From assembly GCA_947588845.1 (NCBI GenBank), contig CANQAR010000037.1, positions 1 to 37,474 of the forward strand: DNA of 37,474 nt. The letters are read 5' to 3'. This document shows positions 34,050 through 37,474 of this stretch, piece by piece; within the stretch, counting starts at the first letter, position 1; every line of letters starts with the position of its first letter. This DNA comes from an uncultured Lachnospiraceae bacterium. GTDB lineage: Bacteria > Bacillota > Clostridia > Lachnospirales > Lachnospiraceae. Below the pieces are notes generated by a model. The model was not told the DNA's origin. It made no database searches and worked only from the letters and a program-made list of their open reading frames with translations. A program made the position numbers and the translations under genes.

Positions 34050-34154
34050 CATAAAGAGCCTCTGGCATACATTATTTTCCGTAAAGTCTGGAAAAAGACA
34101 CGCGGCGGTTTGAAAAGGATCCCGGAAAAATTATAAAAATCGGAGGGAAATGAT

Positions 34155-34388
34155 ATGAAGAAATATGTCTCGCTTGATAAAAGAAGCAAGAAGGCGCAGA
34201 AAGAGTATTATTCCAGCCTGCGGCGCACCTGGGGCGGACTTAATCCGGCAACCCGGACCGTTCCCAACGGAAAAGCATACAACAGGAATAAGGACAAACA
34301 GGAAAGACACAGAGCCGGCGGAGAATTCAGAAATGGATTTGACGCCGGTTTTTTCTGGCTGTTTTCTGAAAATTTTTACGATAAATAG
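34155..34388 (+). CDS. Small basic protein of unknown function
   Basis: A 77-residue, lysine- and arginine-rich protein: MKKYVSLDKRSKKAQKEYY, then RRTWGGLNPATRTVPNGKAYNR, a charged stretch and the end GFFWLFSENFYDK. I recall similar short proteins with the TRTVPNGKAY core in Clostridia but know no function. GGAGGG eight bases up supports the start. Its last nine codons lie inside the left copy of the 55-bp direct repeat that brackets the next two genes, and a decayed relic of those codons follows the cassette. Confidence 0.75.
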   Translation: MKKYVSLDKRSKKAQKEYYSSLRRTWGGLNPATRTVPNGKAYNRNKDKQERHRAGGEFRNGFDAGFFWLFSENFYDK

Positions 34389-34417
34389 TTGCAAAACGAA
34401 AGAGGTCTGGTTATACT
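34364..34417 (+). repeat. Left direct repeat of the cassette, with promoter
   Basis: Bases 34364-34417 match 36643-36697 with five substitutions and one single-base gap. The repeat contains the 3' end of the 77-residue gene and a promoter, TTGCAA at 34389-34394 and TATACT at 34412-34417 with a 17-base spacer, which would drive the ATPase gene. Confidence 0.85.
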
Positions 34418-34467
34418 GTACAGAGGATGAGACAAATAATTTGAAATCAGAACGGAGGTGGTGCAGT

Positions 34468-35622
34468 ATGCTGAAAAAATTCGAGGTGGAAAATTATAAA
34501 AATTTTAAAGAGCGTATTTGCCTTGATTTTAGTAATACAGCCGAATATCAATTTAGTACGGATTGCATTACGGATGGCCTGATCAGTAAAATGTTGATTT
34601 ATGGACGGAACGCAACGGGCAAAACGAATCTTGGCAATGCTCTGATGAATATATGCGAGATATTATCTTACAAAATGAGATATTCTGATGAAGGTGCATT
34701 TCTTAATGCGAATTCCGAAGCGGATGCTGCAGTTTTTTCTTATACATTTCAGTTCGATGAAAAAGAAGTGATTTATTCCTATTCTCGTTTGTCTAATCAG
34801 GAGTTACGGGATGAGAAATTAATTATAGATGGAATAACCATTTTCCAATGTGATTTTGTTTCCGGAAACGGAAATTTTGAAAATCTGAAATATATCGGAG
34901 CGGAGACGGTTCATATAGAAAGATACATGCAATCGATAGAAACCGAAGAAAAATCTGAAGGAACAGGAAAGCTGGAACTTCCTTTTTTAAGATGGCTGAT
35001 TGGCACTGTGGCATTTAAGAATGATTCCCCGGTGATAAAGCTGGCTGATTATGTGAACAGGATGGTTAAAATTACTGCCAGCCATGCGCTCTTTGTGGGG
35101 ACGAGGGCATTGTCGGAAAGTTTTTATGTTTTGCTGGAAAAGCCGGGCGAACTGGGAAATCTGGAAGAATTTCTTAATATAATGGGGGTAGAGTGCAGAC
35201 TGACATTGCGAAAACTGCCGGACGGACAAAGGCAGTTGTATTTTGATTATGGAAAACTGATTCCATTTTATGAAAATGCATCAAGCGGTACAAAGGCATT
35301 ATTGGTTTTATATCGCCGGCTGATTACAGTAATGAGAGATGCTTCCTTTGTTTATCTGGATGAATTTGATGCGTTTTATCATTACGAAATGGCAGAAAAC
35401 GTGATTATATTTTTAAAAAACAAGTATCCAAAATGTCAGATTATTCTGACATCACATAATACAAATCTTATGACAAACAGACTGATGAGGCCGGACTGTC
35501 TGTTTATTTTGTCAGGACAGGGGACATTAACTGCGCTTTGTAATGCGACAAGGAGGGAATTGAGGGAAGGACATAATCTTGAAAAAATGTATATCAGCGG
35601 GGAGTTTGAACGGTATGAATAA
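34468..35622 (+). CDS. AAA/ABC-type ATPase of a putative two-gene defence cassette
   Basis: A 384-residue SMC/ABC-like ATPase of the AAA_15/OLD kind. N-terminal LKKFEVENYKNFKERICLDF is the usual start of these proteins. Walker A is YGRNATGKTNL (G46 to T53), the signature-like SSGTKALL is at about residues 272-279, Walker B is VYLDEFDAF with D298 and E299, and the switch histidine is H330 in LTSHNTN. Such ATPases sense infection in several systems, including PARIS, AbiL, retron-associated and OLD types. Start 34468 has GGAGG ten bases up. The frame is open back to 34165, but that part overlaps the small gene and is spurious. Strikingly AT-rich relative to the cobalamin genes. Confidence 0.9.
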   Translation: MLKKFEVENYKNFKERICLDFSNTAEYQFSTDCITDGLISKMLIYGRNATGKTNLGNALMNICEILSYKMRYSDEGAFLNANSEADAAVFSYTFQFDEKEVIYSYSRLSNQELRDEKLIIDGITIFQCDFVSGNGNFENLKYIGAETVHIERYMQSIETEEKSEGTGKLELPFLRWLIGTVAFKNDSPVIKLADYVNRMVKITASHALFVGTRALSESFYVLLEKPGELGNLEEFLNIMGVECRLTLRKLPDGQRQLYFDYGKLIPFYENASSGTKALLVLYRRLITVMRDASFVYLDEFDAFYHYEMAENVIIFLKNKYPKCQIILTSHNTNLMTNRLMRPDCLFILSGQGTLTALCNATRRELREGHNLEKMYISGEFERYE

Positions 35623-36640
35623 TTATGTGAACGGAGGAAGAAGACGGAACAGAACACTGCTGATTGTTGAAGGAAATCACGAGAAAAATATACTATTTTC
35701 GTTATTATTCAAATGCTTTCCGGAGATCTCGGTTGATATAAATGATGTCTGGATTTATGGAACGAATATATATGTCCTTTATAATGATATTGTAAAAGAA
35801 TATGGTTCGGACTGGGCTCAGAAGGGGGATGAAATAGATCTGCCTTTTGTTGTGAGTAAAAAGCTGCAACCGGATGATGTCTGCAGTCAGAGAGATTTTA
35901 CGAATATTATAATCGTATTTGATTATGAAAGGCAGGACCCAAATTTCTCCGCAGAAAAAATACTCGATATGCAGAAATATTTTATAGATGTAGCAGATAT
36001 GGGAAAATTATATATCAATTATCCAATGATAGAATCTTATCAGCATTTACGTTCATTGCCGGATGCTGATTATGCAGAGAGAAAAGTTCCGGCTTCTTTT
36101 GCCAATGAAAAATTTTATAAAGCACGGGTGAGAAATGAAACAATAATTGCCGGAGCAGTAGAATTTCCTGTGAGACTCAATGATTTGCTGGAGAAACATT
36201 TGAATATATCAGATGAACAAGTAAGAGGGAGATGCCTGGAACGTATTACAAATATATCAGAAGAATGCAATATGGAAGAAATTATTCAAAGCATATTGGA
36301 GGATGTCGTTGAAGTTTCTGTGCTTAAGACCGCAAAATATCAGATCAGGAATTGGATTTTGCGATGTGGTTTTACGCAGGAACATCATACATATTGGATT
36401 TATATGCGGGATATTTTTCAGCAGATTGTCAGGCACAATATTCAGAAGGCAAACCGGATTCAAAATAATCAATACTGGATAGAGGAAGGAAAATACAAAG
36501 AATGTTTTGAAAAATTGAGTTTGCCTGATATTTTGGAACGACAGAATTTATCCAGCCAGGACAGTTCTGGTTATATATGGGTGTTGAATACATGTGTTTT
36601 CTTTGTTGCAGATTATAATTTTGCGTTAATAACCGGATGA
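35615..36640 (+). CDS. TOPRIM-like putative nuclease/effector partner of the ATPase
   Basis: A 341-residue protein overlapping the ATPase gene by eight bases, so the two are translationally coupled. RTLLIVEGNHEKNI at residues 13-26 puts E19 where TOPRIM domains have their catalytic glutamate, and NIIIVFDYERQDPNF gives the acidic D103-Y-E105 strand end. GKLYINYPMIESYQHL follows, a segment that I associate with TOPRIM-type partners of small ATPases. No HNH, HEPN or membrane motif is seen. The architecture resembles PARIS (AriA/AriB) or AbiL, but I cannot place it in either with confidence. AT-rich like its partner. Confidence 0.78.
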   Translation: MNNYVNGGRRRNRTLLIVEGNHEKNILFSLLFKCFPEISVDINDVWIYGTNIYVLYNDIVKEYGSDWAQKGDEIDLPFVVSKKLQPDDVCSQRDFTNIIIVFDYERQDPNFSAEKILDMQKYFIDVADMGKLYINYPMIESYQHLRSLPDADYAERKVPASFANEKFYKARVRNETIIAGAVEFPVRLNDLLEKHLNISDEQVRGRCLERITNISEECNMEEIIQSILEDVVEVSVLKTAKYQIRNWILRCGFTQEHHTYWIYMRDIFQQIVRHNIQKANRIQNNQYWIEEGKYKECFEKLSLPDILERQNLSSQDSSGYIWVLNTCVFFVADYNFALITG

Positions 36641-36642
36641 AA

Positions 36643-36697
36643 TTCTGAAATTTTTTATGATAAATGGTTGCAAAACCAAAGGGGTCTGGGTTATACT
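36643..36697 (+). repeat. Right direct repeat of the cassette, with promoter
   Basis: Begins three bases after the TOPRIM-gene stop. Read in the frame of the 77-residue gene it gives NSEIFYDKW against FSENFYDK-stop in the left copy. It holds TTGCAA at 36668-36673 and TATACT at 36692-36697 with an 18-base spacer, a promoter for the coiled-coil gene at 36776. Confidence 0.85.
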
Positions 36698-36775
36698 ATA
36701 GAACAAGCAATAATAAATGAAAATGTTAGTCAACCTGTAATGTGTAAAGAAAAATAAAAATAAGGAGGAGCAAAA

Positions 36776-37081
36776 ATGCCCAGAGGAAGAAAACCAGTAA
36801 ATCCACAATCCCTTCAGGAACAGATGGTGGCTCTGACCAGACAAATCGAGGAGTGCGAAACAGAGCTCAAGAATCTGAAAGTCAAAAAGAAAGAGCTGAG
36901 CAGACAAATCGAAGCAAAACAAAAGGACGAACTGTACAGTGCGTTTATGAAATCCGGGAAAACATTGGAGGATATCCTTGCGGTATTGTCTGAGGACGCT
37001 GCGCCTGGAGCCGAAGAAACAACCTTTGAGGAAATTGTGGCGGAAGCAGACGAGAACAGTGTAGAAGAAAATATGAACTAA
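36776..37081 (+). CDS. Coiled-coil protein with basic N-terminus, function unknown
   Basis: A 101-residue soluble protein. Residues 1-8, MPRGRKPV, resemble a minimal AT-hook core. Residues 12-60 form a long heptad-like amphipathic helix (LQEQMVALTRQIEECETELK, then LKVKKKELSRQIEAKQK). A short conserved-looking helix ELYSAFMKSGKTLEDILAVL follows, and the tail is acidic. It could be a small nucleoid-associated or regulatory protein, by analogy with H-NS-like proteins that join a coiled coil to an AT-hook-like motif, but no such function is established. A perfect AAGGAGGAG site precedes the ATG, and the promoter in the right direct repeat lies 80 bases up. Confidence 0.82.
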   Translation: MPRGRKPVNPQSLQEQMVALTRQIEECETELKNLKVKKKELSRQIEAKQKDELYSAFMKSGKTLEDILAVLSEDAAPGAEETTFEEIVAEADENSVEENMN

Positions 37082-37133
37082 GTGCAGGTGAGCGCCGGAA
37101 ATGAAAAGGGCGCGTTTTAAAGGATTAGCATGT

Positions 37134-37161
37134 CCCCCCGCTGCAGAAGCGGGGGGTTTTT
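37134..37161 (+). terminator. Strong rho-independent terminator
   Basis: CCCCCCGC at 37134-37141 pairs perfectly with GCGGGGGG at 37149-37156, followed by five T residues. It ends the + strand unit and faces the convergent LacI-family gene. There is no T-run for the opposite direction. Confidence 0.92.
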
Positions 37162-37168
37162 GTGCGCA

Positions 37169-37209
37169 GGCCCGTGTAAGGAAAACAGCTGCGACGCAGC
37201 ACACGGGCC
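37169..37209. other. Nested palindrome between convergent genes
   Basis: GGCCCGTGT at 37169-37177 is the exact inverse complement of ACACGGGCC at 37201-37209. Inside it GCTGCG and CGCAGC (37188-37200) form a second stem. A further AGGAGG/CCTCCT pair lies at about 37222-37241, next to the LacI gene stop. One of these probably terminates the - strand transcript, although T-tails are poor. Confidence 0.5.
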
Positions 37210-37239
37210 GCGCGGGCGAGAAGGAGGAAAAACCGCCTC

Positions 37240-37474
37240 CTACTCGATTTTGTTCCGTTTCGTCGTCTGATGTTCCACAATGCTGCCGGAGAACATGGTC
37301 TTCGACGGAAGATCCCGCTTCTGAAACATTTGTACCATCAGGGAGACCGCGGTCACGCACATGAATTCGACGCGGTTGTCGAGCGTGGTGATCTCCGGTG
37401 TACTGCAGGTGGCGAGCACGGAGTTATTGTATCCTGTAATCTGAAATTCGTCAGGGATGTGCAGGCCATTGGCG
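37240..37474 (-). CDS. LacI-family transcriptional regulator, C-terminal part (start outside window)
   Basis: The last 77 residues of a protein running off the right edge. Read on the - strand it gives ANGLHIPDEFQITGYNNS, then STPEITTLDNRVEFMC, typical of the last part of the periplasmic-binding-like effector domain of LacI/GalR regulators (the IPxDxxxxGFDN-like and PxLTTxxxxxxxxG segments). It ends with the usual hydrophilic tail. The DNA-binding half is not visible, and neither its ligand nor its operator can be inferred. Convergent to the coiled-coil gene. Confidence 0.85.
   Translation of the reverse strand, partial: ANGLHIPDEFQITGYNNSVLATCSTPEITTLDNRVEFMCVTAVSLMVQMFQKRDLPSKTMFSGSIVEHQTTKRNKIE

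Noticed and set aside
34165-34467. A 101-codon N-terminal extension of the ATPase
   Set aside because: It overlaps the 77-residue gene in another frame and spans a promoter. The conserved ATPase start and GGAGG site are at 34468.
34364-36697. Insertion sequence or integrase-carrying element
   Set aside because: No transposase, integrase or terminal inverted repeats are seen around the cassette. Only direct repeats are present.

Overview
The window looks like a chromosomal segment of an anaerobic Clostridia member, most likely a Lachnospiraceae-type gut bacterium. This is inferred from the complete oxygen-independent cobalamin pathway, strong AGGAGG-type ribosome sites, Gram-positive-type promoters and small Clostridia-type proteins. 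The genus cannot be named from the sequence alone. Most of the window is moderately GC-rich. The block at about 34.4-36.7 kb is clearly AT-rich.

Layout. (1) 1-5.1 kb holds assorted housekeeping genes: the 3' end of tpiA, a small unknown protein, dut, an unknown protein with weak DUF5688 resemblance, a MATE exporter and a D-2-hydroxyacid dehydrogenase. (2) 5.15-33.6 kb is one very long + strand array for tetrapyrrole and cobalamin synthesis. It is headed by a palindrome, a consensus promoter, a cobalamin riboswitch and an intrinsic terminator. Gene order is cbiK, hemA, hemC, cobA-hemD fusion, hemB, hemL, cobU, cobS, DUF523, second cobU-like gene, precorrin-2 dehydrogenase, cbiB, cobD, cbiP, cbiC, cobC-cbiD fusion, DUF6472, Tat-signal flavorubredoxin, secreted toxin-fold-like protein, cbiL, cbiF, cbiG, cbiH, cbiJ-cbiE-cbiT fusion, cbiA. 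(3) 33.6-37.1 kb is an accessory region: a small HTH regulator, a 77-residue basic protein, a two-gene ATPase/TOPRIM-like cassette bracketed by a 55-bp direct repeat, and a coiled-coil protein. A strong terminator follows, then the 3' end of a convergent LacI-family regulator.

How the genes work together. HemA and HemL make 5-aminolevulinate from glutamyl-tRNA. HemB, HemC and HemD convert it to uroporphyrinogen III. The CobA domain and the precorrin-2 dehydrogenase give sirohydrochlorin, and CbiK inserts cobalt. CbiL, CbiH, CbiF, CbiG, CbiD, CbiJ, CbiE, CbiT and CbiC complete the corrin ring. CbiA and CbiP amidate it, CobD and CbiB attach the aminopropanol arm, and CobU, CobS and CobC assemble the nucleotide loop. 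No cobT, corrinoid adenosyltransferase or cobalt transporter is visible here.

Most unusual items: the AT-rich ATPase/TOPRIM cassette whose flanking direct repeat carries a promoter and the 3' end of the preceding gene; a pair of inverted, multi-hairpin interspersed elements whose palindromes differ by compensating changes; a predicted Tat-exported flavorubredoxin beside a secreted protein resembling BECR-type toxin domains; and low-complexity, partly 14-residue-repeated inserts in many of the cobalamin enzymes.
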